Shown here: positions 1 through 9,135 of the stretch, one piece after another
Numbering within the stretch: position 1 is the first letter of the stretch
Layout: each line of letters begins with the position of its first letter
From: Aquimonas sp041395245
GTDB lineage: Bacteria; Pseudomonadota; Gammaproteobacteria; Xanthomonadales; Xanthomonadaceae
NCBI GenBank assembly: GCA_041395245.1
Contig: JAWLAY010000010.1
Span: 124,001 to 188,000, forward strand
Direction of reading: 5' to 3'
DNA length: 64,000 bases
Made by a program: the position numbers and the translations under genes
Notes under the pieces: model-generated
What the model saw: the letters and a program-made list of their open reading frames with translations, nothing else
Databases searched by the model: none
Told to the model about the DNA's origin: nothing

Positions 1-581
1 TCGCCACGCGCGGACGGTTTGAGTTGGGCGGCAAACTCCGGTGCGCGGCCATCGTAGAAATACAGACCGGTCACCGCGTAGTTGGACTTCGGCTTGACCG
101 GCTTTTCTTCCAGGCCGATGACACGACCTTCGGCATCGAACTCGGCCACGCCATAGCGCTGCGGATCGCGTACCCAGTAACCGAACACCGTCGCGCCTTC
201 GGTGTGCTGCGCGGCGCGGCGCAACTGCTCGCTGAAGCCATGTCCGTAGAAGATGTTGTCGCCCAGCACCAGACAGGAGGGCTGCCCGGCCACGAACTCA
301 CGGCCGATCAGATAGGCCTGCGCCAGTCCATCCGGACTCGGCTGCACGGCGTACTCGATCCGCATGCCCCACTGCTCGCCATTGCCCAACAATTGCTTGA
401 ACAGGGCCTGCTCGTACGGCGTGTTGATCACCAGCACGTCGCGGATGCCCGCCAGCATCAGCGTGCCGAGCGGGTAATAGATCATCGGCTTGTCGTAGAT
501 CGGCAGCAGTTGCTTGCTGATCGCTTGAGTGATCGGGTAGAGCCGTGTGCCGGAGCCGCCCGCCAGGATGATGCCTTTCAT
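1..581 (-). CDS. rfbA: Glucose-1-phosphate thymidylyltransferase, 3' end cut by window edge
   Basis: Makes dTDP-glucose from dTTP and glucose-1-phosphate, the first step of dTDP-L-rhamnose synthesis for O-antigen or exopolysaccharide; cytoplasmic. Reading the minus strand from the ATG at 581 gives MKGIILAGGSGTRLYP, the nucleotide-binding signature of RmlA, and VTGLYFYD near residue 175. The frame is open to base 1, so about 193 residues of roughly 290 are present. It starts 9 bp after the rfbB stop, so the two are co-transcribed; rmlC and rmlD would be expected beyond the left edge. Confident family assignment. Confidence 0.93.
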   Translation of the reverse strand, partial: MKGIILAGGSGTRLYPITQAISKQLLPIYDKPMIYYPLGTLMLAGIRDVLVINTPYEQALFKQLLGNGEQWGMRIEYAVQPSPDGLAQAYLIGREFVAGQPSCLVLGDNIFYGHGFSEQLRRAAQHTEGATVFGYWVRDPQRYGVAEFDAEGRVIGLEEKPVKPKSNYAVTGLYFYDGRAPEFAAQLKPSARG

Positions 582-590
582 GCGATGTCC

Positions 591-1649
591 TCAGTTGCCG
601 GTGCCGATGCGTTCCAGGCGATAACTGCCATCCAGCACGCGGCGCGTCCATTCGTGATTGGCCAGATACCAGTCCACCGTGGTCGCCATGCCTTGCTCGA
701 ACGTTTGCGCGGGCTGCCAGCCGAGTTCCGACTTCAACTTGCTGGCGTCGATGGCGTAGCGGCGATCATGACCGGGGCGATCCGCGACGAAGGTGATCTG
801 CGAGGCGCGCGGCTGGCCGTCACTGCGTGGCACGCGTGCATCCAGCAAGGCGCACAGCGTATGCACCACGACGATGTTCTCGCGTTCGGCATCGCCGCCC
901 ACGTTGTAGACCTCACCGACGCGCCCCTTGCGCAGCACCGTATCAATCGCCGCACAGTGATCGCCAACGAACAACCAGTCGCGGATGTTCCTGCCATCGC
1001 CATAAACCGGCAGCGGTTCGCCCTGCACAGCGCGCTGGATGATCAGCGGGACGAGTTTTTCGGGAAACTGGAACGGCCCGTAGTTGTTGCTGCAATTGGT
1101 GGTCAGCGTGGGCAGGCCGTAGGTGTGATGGAAGGCGCGAACCAGATGGTCAGAGGCCGCCTTCGAGGCCGAGTAGGGCGAATTGGGCTGATACGGCGAT
1201 TGTTCGGTGAACTTGCCTTGTTCGCCCAGCGAGCCATACACCTCGTCAGTCGAAACATGCAGGAAGCGGAAGGACTCGCGCGCCGTGCCTTCCAGGCTTC
1301 GCCAGTAGTCGCGTGCCGATTCCAGCAGCGCCAGGGTGCCGACCACATTGGTTTGCACAAACGCCGCCGGTCCATCGATCGAACGGTCGACATGGCTTTC
1401 TGCGGCGAAGTTGATGATCGCGTCCGGCTGGTGCTCGCGCAGCAGTCGGTCCAGCAGGGCGCGATCCGCGATGCTGCCTTCGACGAAGGTGTGCGCCGGG
1501 TGGCTCAGCACGCTGGTCAGCGTGTCCCGATTGCCCGCATAGGTGAGCGCATCCAGATTGATGATCCGATCCCCGGCGGCAATCTGGCGCAAAACGAAAT
1601 TGCCACCGATGAAACCGGCACCGCCGGTCACGAGCAAGGTGCGTGACAT
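591..1649 (-). CDS. rfbB: dTDP-glucose 4,6-dehydratase
   Basis: Converts dTDP-glucose to dTDP-4-keto-6-deoxyglucose with bound NAD+, the second step of dTDP-rhamnose synthesis. The 352-residue protein is the usual length. It has the extended-SDR nucleotide motif GGAGFIG (residues 9-15), the STDEVYG block (133-139) that carries the dehydratase Asp-Glu pair, and the catalytic YSASK (159-163). The frame is open upstream to 1928, but the Rossmann strand begins right after the ATG at 1649 (MSRTLLVTGG), so that start is used. It lies 40 bp after ybeY and is followed directly by rfbA. Confidence 0.95.
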   Translation of the reverse strand: MSRTLLVTGGAGFIGGNFVLRQIAAGDRIINLDALTYAGNRDTLTSVLSHPAHTFVEGSIADRALLDRLLREHQPDAIINFAAESHVDRSIDGPAAFVQTNVVGTLALLESARDYWRSLEGTARESFRFLHVSTDEVYGSLGEQGKFTEQSPYQPNSPYSASKAASDHLVRAFHHTYGLPTLTTNCSNNYGPFQFPEKLVPLIIQRAVQGEPLPVYGDGRNIRDWLFVGDHCAAIDTVLRKGRVGEVYNVGGDAERENIVVVHTLCALLDARVPRSDGQPRASQITFVADRPGHDRRYAIDASKLKSELGWQPAQTFEQGMATTVDWYLANHEWTRRVLDGSYRLERIGTGN

Positions 1650-1689
1650 GTTCAGATTCTCCGTGCGTGAAACCGGGGCAGGGCGCGCA

Positions 1690-2148
1690 TCAGCGCGTCT
1701 CACCGGCATAGGGATCGGCAATGCCCAACTGCGCCAGGATGCGGCGCTCTTCTGCTTCCATGCGTTCGGCATCGCGCTTGTTTTCGTGATCGAAGCCGAG
1801 CAGATGCAACACGCCGTGCACGACCAGATGGGCGTAGTGCGCGCGCAGCGTCTTGCCTTGTTCGCTCGCTTCGCGGGCCACCACCGGCGCGCACAGGACC
1901 AGATCACCGAGCCAGTCGACCGGCACACCCTCGGGCAGTTCGACCGGAAAGCTCAGCACATTGGTGGCGTAATCCTTGTGGCGATAGTCGCGATTGAGGG
2001 TGCGCCCTTCGCTCTCGTCCACCAGGCGGATCGACAAGGCCGACGCGCGTCCGCAGGCCTGCAAGGCAGCCTCCGCACTGCGGCGCAAGGTTTGCGCGGC
2101 GGGCAGGCCCGCGCGCGGCAGGCCATAACTGATCGCGATCTCGCTCAT
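1690..2148 (-). CDS. ybeY: Endoribonuclease YbeY, 16S rRNA maturation factor
   Basis: Zinc-dependent endoribonuclease that takes part in 16S rRNA 3'-end maturation and 70S ribosome quality control. The 152-residue protein carries the family metal site HGVLHLLGFDH, in which H111, H115 and H121 would bind zinc. The start codon overlaps the ybeZ stop by 4 bases, the classic ybeZ-ybeY arrangement that links it to a PhoH-like partner. The usual downstream corC is absent; rfbB follows instead. Confidence 0.95.
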   Translation of the reverse strand: MSEIAISYGLPRAGLPAAQTLRRSAEAALQACGRASALSIRLVDESEGRTLNRDYRHKDYATNVLSFPVELPEGVPVDWLGDLVLCAPVVAREASEQGKTLRAHYAHLVVHGVLHLLGFDHENKRDAERMEAEERRILAQLGIADPYAGETR

Positions 2149-3146
2149 TCCGCCGACTCCGGGTTGCCGACCCGCGACTCGGCGCCGTCCCGTGCGTCGT
2201 AGGCGCGCACGATGCGCGCCACCAGCGGATGCCGAACCACATCGCCTGCGGTGAAGAAGGTGAACGAAATGCCTTGCACGTTCTTCAATACCTCCAGCGC
2301 ATCGCGCAACCCGGACTTCTGTCCACGCTGCAGATCGATCTGGCTCAGGTCGCCGGTAATCACCGCCGTCGAGCCGAAACCGATGCGGGTCAGGAACATC
2401 TTCATCTGCTCGACCGTGGTGTTCTGCGCCTCGTCCAGAATCACGAAGGCATCGTTGAGCGTGCGCCCGCGCATGTAGGCCAGCGGCGCGATCTCGATGA
2501 CATTGCGCTCCAGCAGTTTGGCCACGCGCTCGGTGCCGAGCATCTCGTACAGCGCATCGTAGAGCGGCCGCAGATAGGGATCGACCTTCTGGCTCAGGTC
2601 ACCGGGTAGAAAGCCCAGCTTTTCACCCGCTTCCACCGCCGGACGCACCAGCAGCACGCGCTGCACGCGGTTCTCGTTCAGTGCCTCGACCGCCATCGCC
2701 ACCGCGAGGAAGGTTTTTCCGGTACCGGCCGGGCCGATGCCGAAGTTGATGTCATGCGTCGCGATGGCATGCAGATAGCGCGCCTGATTGGGACCTCGGC
2801 CACGAATGGTGCCGCGCTTGACCTTGATGCTGACATCCTGAGCCCCTTCGGCACCGCGTTCGACCAGCGCTTCGATGCCCGCATCCTGCAGCAACACGTT
2901 GATCCGATGCGCGTTCAGGGTTTCCAGATCGCTCAGCGCATACAACTCGCGCAACAGCGCCTCCGCACGCCCGACCATGGCTTCCTCGCCGGTTACGCGA
3001 AACACGTTGCCGCGATTGAACACCTCGACGCCGAGCCGTCGCTCGACCTGGCGCAAATGCTCATCCAGCGGCCCGCACAGGTTGGCGAGGCGCTCAAGGT
3101 CATCAGGAAAAAGGGTGAAATCGTGCGAGGTGAGGGAAGCGGTCAT
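2145..3146 (-). CDS. ybeZ: PhoH-like ATPase YbeZ
   Basis: PhoH-family P-loop ATPase thought to work with YbeY in RNA processing. The 333-residue protein has Walker A GPAGTGKT (138-145), the PhoH block LGFLPGDL (177-184) and Walker B VILDEAQN (235-242). The N-terminal 100 residues contain a KH-like segment typical of YbeZ. It is the first gene of a ybeZ-ybeY pair with a 4-base overlap. Full length for the family. Confidence 0.94.
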   Translation of the reverse strand: MTASLTSHDFTLFPDDLERLANLCGPLDEHLRQVERRLGVEVFNRGNVFRVTGEEAMVGRAEALLRELYALSDLETLNAHRINVLLQDAGIEALVERGAEGAQDVSIKVKRGTIRGRGPNQARYLHAIATHDINFGIGPAGTGKTFLAVAMAVEALNENRVQRVLLVRPAVEAGEKLGFLPGDLSQKVDPYLRPLYDALYEMLGTERVAKLLERNVIEIAPLAYMRGRTLNDAFVILDEAQNTTVEQMKMFLTRIGFGSTAVITGDLSQIDLQRGQKSGLRDALEVLKNVQGISFTFFTAGDVVRHPLVARIVRAYDARDGAESRVGNPESAE

Positions 3147-3258
3147 GTGGCTAGTTTATCAGGGCGCTTGCCGCCGACGCCGCTGATGCGCAGGCATTGA
3201 TGATCGGAACTGGCAAGAATTGATGGCGCTCTGAATCCAAGAACTTCAAGCGACGGCT

Positions 3259-3738
3259 TCAATCGCCAAATATTAAACTTACTCCGAATATAATAAGTGC
3301 ACCTACCATCACCATGGTTCGAATTGCTTTCAGTGTTGCAAAATTCAACAGGCTTTGATGTATTTCAATTAGATGCTTGACATACCTAAGCATTACGAAT
3401 TCGTACGCGGTTGCTGACGCAATGGCTGCGACTATTGCAGGTTTCTCCCCAAAAATAAGATATGTCGAAACCGTTATTAGGGTACCGGCAAAAAAAACTC
3501 CGGGTGCCATGGTTGTGCCAATTTCTTCTTTTTCTCGCAGCTCTCTCTCTTCTTGTGCGATTTTTGACCGGAGAGCAGCATATCCATCTAGGTCCTCGCG
3601 TTCGAACCCTCTGTTGATTAATTCTCGCTTTAAAAGATCTTCTGCCCAGGGTAACCTGTCTTCTCTTGACCACAGGTTTAGTAGTGCGTCATTGTCGAGC
3701 TGGCGGTATTTGTCCTGCAATTGGCGAAAGTCCGACAT
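3259..3738 (-). CDS. Hypothetical two-helix-region membrane protein, AT-rich
   Basis: Not recognised. The 159-residue product has a hydrophilic N-terminal half with a charged stretch (SREDRLPWAEDLLKRELI, then QEERELREKEE). A hydrophobic half follows: one or two helices around residues 78-113 and a last helix at the C-terminus ending in FGVSLIFGD. The frame extends upstream to 3906, but the ATG at 3738 is preferred because the upstream part is low-complexity and lacks a ribosome site. Base composition is clearly more AT-rich than the genes around it, which suggests recent acquisition. It has no operon partner. Confidence 0.6.
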   Translation of the reverse strand: MSDFRQLQDKYRQLDNDALLNLWSREDRLPWAEDLLKRELINRGFEREDLDGYAALRSKIAQEERELREKEEIGTTMAPGVFFAGTLITVSTYLIFGEKPAIVAAIASATAYEFVMLRYVKHLIEIHQSLLNFATLKAIRTMVMVGALIIFGVSLIFGD

Positions 3739-3991
3739 CTTGAAATCCTGTTTCTTATTTAAGTTCTTTGCAGGTTTAGATATGGAGCCGCGATAATTGA
3801 TTTTTATCATTTTATTGCGGGGCGCGATGAGGCTGTGCGTGCTTCCCACGTGACGTCGGGCTTGGGGGTGCTTTACAGCCCTGATTGGGGCGGCGCGTCC
3901 GCGCAAATCCCCAGTGTTAGGGGGATGAGCTCAAGCTCACTCTGCTTACACATCGTGCCAATCAAGGCTCGGTTTGGTCATTCGCAGACAG

Positions 3992-5245
3992 TCACCACGC
4001 CCGCAATGGTCGTTCACGTATCCACAGGGTCGACAGCCATTTCTCCCCTGCGATGACCGGCATGCCGGTGTGCAGGCTGCGGGGATCGCGGATGCCGTTG
4101 CGGTGCAGGTTGCGCCAGGAGGCGGCATAGCCTGCTTGCGGGCGGACGCGTTGACCGAGTTCGGGGAAGTCGGTCTCGCCGCCCTCGCTCACGTCGTTGA
4201 GATAGACCACGGTGGTCGCGGCCCGATTGCCGGCACCCATGGGGCTTCCGGCTGTGGGCTGGGTCAGGCTGGGATCGCTGTCAGGAAGGTAGTCGCGATG
4301 CGGCCGGTATTCCTGGCCCGGCGCGTAGTGCAGCAGCACCAGTGGTTCGGCGTGCGACAGCGGTAGTCCCGCCGCGGCCGCCATGCGCATTTGCAAATGA
4401 CGAAGCCACGCGTCTTCGAGCAGAGCGTCGAAGTTCATTCCGTCACTGCTGCGCAAACCCATGCGGGTGAGCTTGCCGGTGGCGGGATCGACGACTTGGG
4501 AGGCGCGCAGGTGCGGCGTGCCGCAAAGAATCAGATAGAGGCAGTCTTCACGACGGAACAGGCGCTGCACGTTGACGAGCGCTTCGTCCGGTCCGGCACT
4601 GAGCTTGATGGCAGGAAAGCCGAGGGTATGGTCTGAACGACTATCTTCCGTTTCATCGGCCTCCGCTGCCTCGTCGAGATACACCGGCACGCCCAGGGTT
4701 TGCAGCGCGCGGCGCAGTTCGTCGGCGGACGGGTGATCGGTTGGCGTGCCGATGCCGAGATGGAGACGTCGCGCCAACAATGCGCCTGCGACCGGGTCGC
4801 CTGCGGCGTGCGCGGCGGCGAACAGCGCAGTGGCTTCGCGATGTCGGCCCTGACTGGCCAGCAGCATTGCGGTGATGCGCTTTGCCAGCGGATGCTGGCG
4901 TTCGCTCGCGCGTTGCAGATGGCGGGTGGCGATGGCATCGCTGGCGTCAGGCAACAGGTCACTCAGCGCCAGACAGGCGAGTTGCAGATCGGCGGCGGCG
5001 GAACCGAGCTCGGCGGCGCGATGCAATGTTTGCCGTGCGACCCGTGTTTGCGCGTCGCAGCCCCAGAGTCCGAACAACTGGGCGTGGCCGAGACGGTAAG
5101 TGGCATCCGCATGCCCAAGGTCGGCGGCCGCCTGCAGTGCTTCGCGCAGGTCGCCGTGGCGCTGTTCGCGCAAGGCGATGGCAGCGCGCTCGACATGCAT
5201 TTGCGCGGGGTGACGCCTGTGTTCGGCAGGACGGATCTCGCTCAT
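3992..5245 (-). CDS. Prolyl-4-hydroxylase-like 2OG-Fe(II) oxygenase with Sel1/TPR-like N-terminus
   Basis: Predicted 2-oxoglutarate and Fe(II)-dependent dioxygenase of the prolyl-4-hydroxylase alpha-subunit type (P4Hc). The iron facial triad is visible as H316-x-D318 in RPHRDYLPD and H392 in LHTGMPVIAGEKW, with K402 placed to bind 2-oxoglutarate. VVYLNDVSEGGETDFP is the usual P4Hc core strand. The first 180 residues have short helical repeats (RLGHAQLFGLWG, LFAAAHAAGDP) resembling Sel1/TPR repeats, likely used for protein binding. The start overlaps the codA stop by 4 bases, so the two are translationally coupled. Substrate unknown. Confidence 0.87.
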   Translation of the reverse strand: MSEIRPAEHRRHPAQMHVERAAIALREQRHGDLREALQAAADLGHADATYRLGHAQLFGLWGCDAQTRVARQTLHRAAELGSAAADLQLACLALSDLLPDASDAIATRHLQRASERQHPLAKRITAMLLASQGRHREATALFAAAHAAGDPVAGALLARRLHLGIGTPTDHPSADELRRALQTLGVPVYLDEAAEADETEDSRSDHTLGFPAIKLSAGPDEALVNVQRLFRREDCLYLILCGTPHLRASQVVDPATGKLTRMGLRSSDGMNFDALLEDAWLRHLQMRMAAAAGLPLSHAEPLVLLHYAPGQEYRPHRDYLPDSDPSLTQPTAGSPMGAGNRAATTVVYLNDVSEGGETDFPELGQRVRPQAGYAASWRNLHRNGIRDPRSLHTGMPVIAGEKWLSTLWIRERPLRAW

Positions 5246-6540
5246 CCGCGCAGGCTTCCCGGCGAGAAGTTCAGTGTGATGGACTCCGGTCGTCCCGCCA
5301 GATGCAGACGACTGCTGCGGCGTGGGCTGTGCGCGATCACTCGGCCGTGGTGCAGGACGAACAGGCGGGCGGCGCGCAATCGGATGGCCTCAAAGGCGTC
5401 CTCGGCCTGCAGTACCACCAGCGTCGCCGGGTTGCCGACGGCGATGCCGTAGTCGTTCAGGCCGATGACCTGGGCGGCCATGTCGGTGACGCTGCGGAAG
5501 CAGGCGCGGATGCCGTCTAGCGAGGTCATTTGCGCCACGTGCACGGCCATGTGGGCGACGTCCAGCAGGTCCGCGCTGCCAAAGGCATACCACGGGTCCA
5601 TGGCGCAGTCCTGTCCCAGTGCGACGGGGATGCCGTGGGCCAGCATTTCCGGTACGCGGGTCATGCCACGGCGCTTGGGATAGCTGTCGTGGCGGCCTTG
5701 CAGGGTGATGTTGATCAGCGGGTTGGCGACGGCGGCGACGCCGGATTCGCGCATCAGCGGCAACAGCTTGCTGACGTAGTAATTGTCCATGCTGTGCATC
5801 GACGTGAGATGCGAGCCGGTGACGCGTCCATGCAGTCCGTGGCGATGGGTTTCGGCACACAGGGTTTCGATGTGCCGCGAATGCGGGTCGTCGGATTCGT
5901 CGCAGTGCATGTCGACTGGCAGGCCACGCTCGGCGGCGAGGCGGCACAAGCGCTGCACCGATTCCGCGCCATCGGCCATGCTGCGCTCGAAGTGCGGAAT
6001 ACCGCCAATCACGTCGACGCCCATGTCCAGAGCGCGCTGCAGATTGCGCTCGGCAGTGGCGCTGCGCAGCAGGCCGTCCTGCGGAAAGGCGACCAGTTGC
6101 AGGTCGATATAAGGCGCGATGCGACGCTTGACCTCCAGCAGGGCCTCGACGGCCAGCAAGCGGTCGTCGCAGATATCGACATGGCTGCGGATGTGCAGCA
6201 GGCCTTGTGCGACCGCCATGTCGCAGTAGGCGAGGGCGCGCTGGATCAGCGCCTCGGCGCTCAGCTCAGGCTTCAGTTCGCCCCACAGCGCGATGCCTTC
6301 CAGCAAGGTGCCGGATTGGTTCAGTCGCGGCAAACCCAGCGACAGCGTCGCATCCATATGGAAGTGCGCATCGACGAACGGGGCGCTGACCAGGCAGCCT
6401 TCGACGTGCAGCACTTCACGCGCATCGCCCTGCAGGTTCGGCGTGATGGCGACGATGTGGCCTTCGCGGATGCCGATGTCGACGCCGCAACGCCCGTCGG
6501 GCAGGTTGGCACCGCGCAGGATCAGATCGAGCGCGGACAT
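5242..6540 (-). CDS. codA: Cytosine deaminase-type amidohydrolase
   Basis: Metal-dependent amidohydrolase of the cytosine/isoguanine deaminase (CodA) group, acting in pyrimidine salvage in the cytosol. Seen in the 432-residue sequence: metal ligands HFH in VDAHFHMDA, a later metal His in GLPVDMHCDESDD, the block TGSHLTSMHSM, and the metal Asp in ALGQDCAMDPW. These match CodA order and spacing. The ATG at 6540 lies 2 bp after the DUF349 gene stop, and the stop overlaps the hydroxylase start. A related ring deaminase specificity cannot be excluded. Confidence 0.88.
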   Translation of the reverse strand: MSALDLILRGANLPDGRCGVDIGIREGHIVAITPNLQGDAREVLHVEGCLVSAPFVDAHFHMDATLSLGLPRLNQSGTLLEGIALWGELKPELSAEALIQRALAYCDMAVAQGLLHIRSHVDICDDRLLAVEALLEVKRRIAPYIDLQLVAFPQDGLLRSATAERNLQRALDMGVDVIGGIPHFERSMADGAESVQRLCRLAAERGLPVDMHCDESDDPHSRHIETLCAETHRHGLHGRVTGSHLTSMHSMDNYYVSKLLPLMRESGVAAVANPLINITLQGRHDSYPKRRGMTRVPEMLAHGIPVALGQDCAMDPWYAFGSADLLDVAHMAVHVAQMTSLDGIRACFRSVTDMAAQVIGLNDYGIAVGNPATLVVLQAEDAFEAIRLRAARLFVLHHGRVIAHSPRRSSRLHLAGRPESITLNFSPGSLRG

Positions 6541-6542
6541 CC

Positions 6543-9005
6543 TCAGTGCAGTCCGAGCAGTTTGCGCAGCGCCGACGCGGCGCGCGCGTTCTGCGCGGCG
6601 TCGGCACGCTCGGCACAGGCCGCCCATCGCAGCAGCCATTGCCGCGCGTCGTCATCGCGGGCACCCGTCATACGCTGCGCCAGTCGTTGCATTTGCAGTT
6701 CGCGACGCAGTTCGGCATCGCTGGCAGGGCTTTCCACGCCCGCCGCCAATTCCAGCGACACCAATTCACGTGCGACCTCGCTAGCCTGACCCGCATTGCG
6801 TGCCTGCTGCAGCGCGCGGCGATCCGCCTCGCTCAGGGCGTCGCTGGGTTCACCGTTCAGCACGGCTTGCAGCAATGCTTCGGCGGCGCGTTGTTCGCGC
6901 GCCTGCTCCAGTGCGCGTTGCGCATCGCGGACACGATCCAGCGACTGCTCGAAACGGCGCTGCAGCGGATCGACGGGTGCGCGCGGCGCACGCGCCGGGC
7001 GACCCTCGTCCTGACGACGGTTGCCGCGCGTTTCCGTGCTTGGCTCGGCAGGCGCGGGTGGACGCAGGGCATCCCAGCGGGCTTGCAGTTCGGCGACTGC
7101 GCTGTCGGCTTGGCGCAGCGCATCGGGATCGCCCTTGCTCAAGGTATCGAGTTCATCCAGCACCGCTTGACGGGCTGCCGCCTGCGCTTCGAGTTCGGAC
7201 TGCTGCGCCTGTTGCTGTTCGCGTGCCTTGTCGAACACCGGGTCGATCACCGCACGCAGCTCGGCCCAGAGCGCGTCTTCGGTCTTGCGGCCCGCGCGCG
7301 GCAGGGTTTTCCATTGGGTCTGGGCCTGTTTGCAGGCCGCGATGGCGCTGGTCTGGCTGCTGGCAAAGCCGATGTCGCGACGCAGCTTTTCGATCAGCGC
7401 GCGTTTGCCTTCGGCGGCCTGCTGGTCGTGCGCGTCGCGTGCGGCCTGCACGCGATCCAGCAGGGCGCGTAGCTGCTTGCCGAGACGGCTGCGGTCGCGC
7501 GGTTCGACGTCATCGAGTTCGCGCAGCAGGTCGGTGACTTCCTTGCGCAAGGCGAAGAAATCGACCTCGCTGTCGTTCAATGCGGCCTCGACGCGTTCGC
7601 CGCGTGCGGCCAGTTCGGTGGCCTTGGCGCTGCGCAGTTCGTGGCGTTGCGAAAAATACTCGCGGGTGGGCGCCATGGCCTTGCTGCACATTGCGCGGAA
7701 GCGCTTGGCGATACCGCTCGCGTGTTCGCCGTGATCGGGTTCGCTGGCTTCGACCTTGGCCCACTCGTCCTGCAGTTGCTTGATGCGATTGGCGACCGCG
7801 TCGGGATGCAGTCCCGAGCCGATGACCGCTTCCACTTCATCGCACAGGCGCGCCCGCACCTTGTTGCCCGCCCAGCGCTGCCAGCGTTCCATCTCGGCGA
7901 CACCGGCTTCCAGCTCGCGCAGCTTGTCGCGCTGCCCTGCGCTGGCGGCAAACCCTTCGGCGAGGCGTGCCTTGGCGGCGTCCAGAGCAGGACGCGCCAC
8001 GCCGAGGCGTTGGTCACGAATACCCGCCAGACCCGTGTCGAGATGCTTGCTCAATGTCGCATCAGGTGGTGCCGGGGCCGGCTTCGGTTTGTGCTCGGCC
8101 GCCGCGGCAGGCACGCCTTCGTGTTCGGCGCTGGAGGCGGGCTCGACGACATCGACGGGCGCTTCGTCGATGGTTTGCGTGGACGGTTCCGGTTCAACGG
8201 GTTCCGGCTTGGGCAAGTGCGCGCTCGCCAGCGCGTTGGCGACGTCACGCGCGGCGCTGAGGTGGCCTTCGATGCGGCGCTGCAGGGGCTCGTCAAGCGC
8301 ACTCGTCACTGCGGCCAGCTCCGCCGCGATGGCATCGATGCGGGTCGCCATATCGGTCGGCACCTGACGCGCCAGTTGATCGAGCTGCGCTGCCAGGTTC
8401 AGTGCGCGTTGCCGCTGCGCATCGCCATCGCCACGCGCCAGCAGCGTGGCATCCAGCTTGTCCTTGGCGGCTTTGGCCAGGGTCTTGTCGAGTTTGCGGG
8501 CCTGGTCGGCGATGCGCGCCAGCGCGGCTTCGTCATCGATCCAGGTCAGCAATTCCATGCGCAGCTTGTGATCGCTGTCCTGCAGGCAGCGACGCAGGGT
8601 CACCGCCGGGCGATCCAGTCGCATCAGGGCGGCGAGGCGCGCTTCGGTTTCCGGCGCGGCTTCCACTGCGGCTTCCACCAGTTCGCTTGGCAGGTCGGGG
8701 TGGGCGATCCAGACCAGACGTTGCTGCGCGTCGACCTGACGATCCAGCAGGCGGGTTCGCAGACGCTGGATGGCCGCGCTGCGGCAGCCTGCATCGGATT
8801 CCTGCTTGATCAGATCGAGCAGTGAATGCCCATCATCGAGTCGGGCAATCGCGGCCTTGCGGACCTCGATCGACGGGTCTTTCGCCGCCAGCGTCAACAA
8901 CTGCGCCATTAACTCGGGGCTGTGATCGCTGCGCACCGCTTCGACGCGGCGCGCCGCATCGGTGTGTTGCCAGGCAGGACGACGAAAACGCGAAAACAGG
9001 CTCAT
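6543..9005 (-). CDS. DUF349 repeat protein with HEAT-like N-terminus
   Basis: Large (820 residue) cytoplasmic protein of the DUF349 class, function not established. The N-terminal 150 residues look like HEAT-type helical repeats (IEVRKAAIARLDD, PETEARLAALMRLD). A Pro/Glu-rich linker at about 250-310 separates them from long coiled-coil DUF349 units; KRFRAMCSKAMAPTREYF is a typical DUF349 core. It heads a tight minus-strand operon with codA and the P4H-like oxygenase. Highly charged, without membrane segments or signal peptide. The name is secure at family level only. Confidence 0.85.
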   Translation of the reverse strand: MSLFSRFRRPAWQHTDAARRVEAVRSDHSPELMAQLLTLAAKDPSIEVRKAAIARLDDGHSLLDLIKQESDAGCRSAAIQRLRTRLLDRQVDAQQRLVWIAHPDLPSELVEAAVEAAPETEARLAALMRLDRPAVTLRRCLQDSDHKLRMELLTWIDDEAALARIADQARKLDKTLAKAAKDKLDATLLARGDGDAQRQRALNLAAQLDQLARQVPTDMATRIDAIAAELAAVTSALDEPLQRRIEGHLSAARDVANALASAHLPKPEPVEPEPSTQTIDEAPVDVVEPASSAEHEGVPAAAAEHKPKPAPAPPDATLSKHLDTGLAGIRDQRLGVARPALDAAKARLAEGFAASAGQRDKLRELEAGVAEMERWQRWAGNKVRARLCDEVEAVIGSGLHPDAVANRIKQLQDEWAKVEASEPDHGEHASGIAKRFRAMCSKAMAPTREYFSQRHELRSAKATELAARGERVEAALNDSEVDFFALRKEVTDLLRELDDVEPRDRSRLGKQLRALLDRVQAARDAHDQQAAEGKRALIEKLRRDIGFASSQTSAIAACKQAQTQWKTLPRAGRKTEDALWAELRAVIDPVFDKAREQQQAQQSELEAQAAARQAVLDELDTLSKGDPDALRQADSAVAELQARWDALRPPAPAEPSTETRGNRRQDEGRPARAPRAPVDPLQRRFEQSLDRVRDAQRALEQAREQRAAEALLQAVLNGEPSDALSEADRRALQQARNAGQASEVARELVSLELAAGVESPASDAELRRELQMQRLAQRMTGARDDDARQWLLRWAACAERADAAQNARAASALRKLLGLH

Positions 9006-9135
9006 GCGGATCTCGGTGGTGGCGCAGGAAGCTGAGGATTATGGCGGAGCGAATCCTCACTTGCTGCATCCTTTCACCGCCGCGTGACGTGGTGATCGTA
9101 TGCTCTGCGCTCTTTGTCGCCCTGGAGTTGCCCAC

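Noticed and set aside
24..1646. A 540-codon open frame on the plus strand opposite rfbA and rfbB
   Set aside because: It is a GC-rich antisense shadow: low-complexity Arg/His/Gln content, no motifs, while the minus-strand genes have full conserved motifs.
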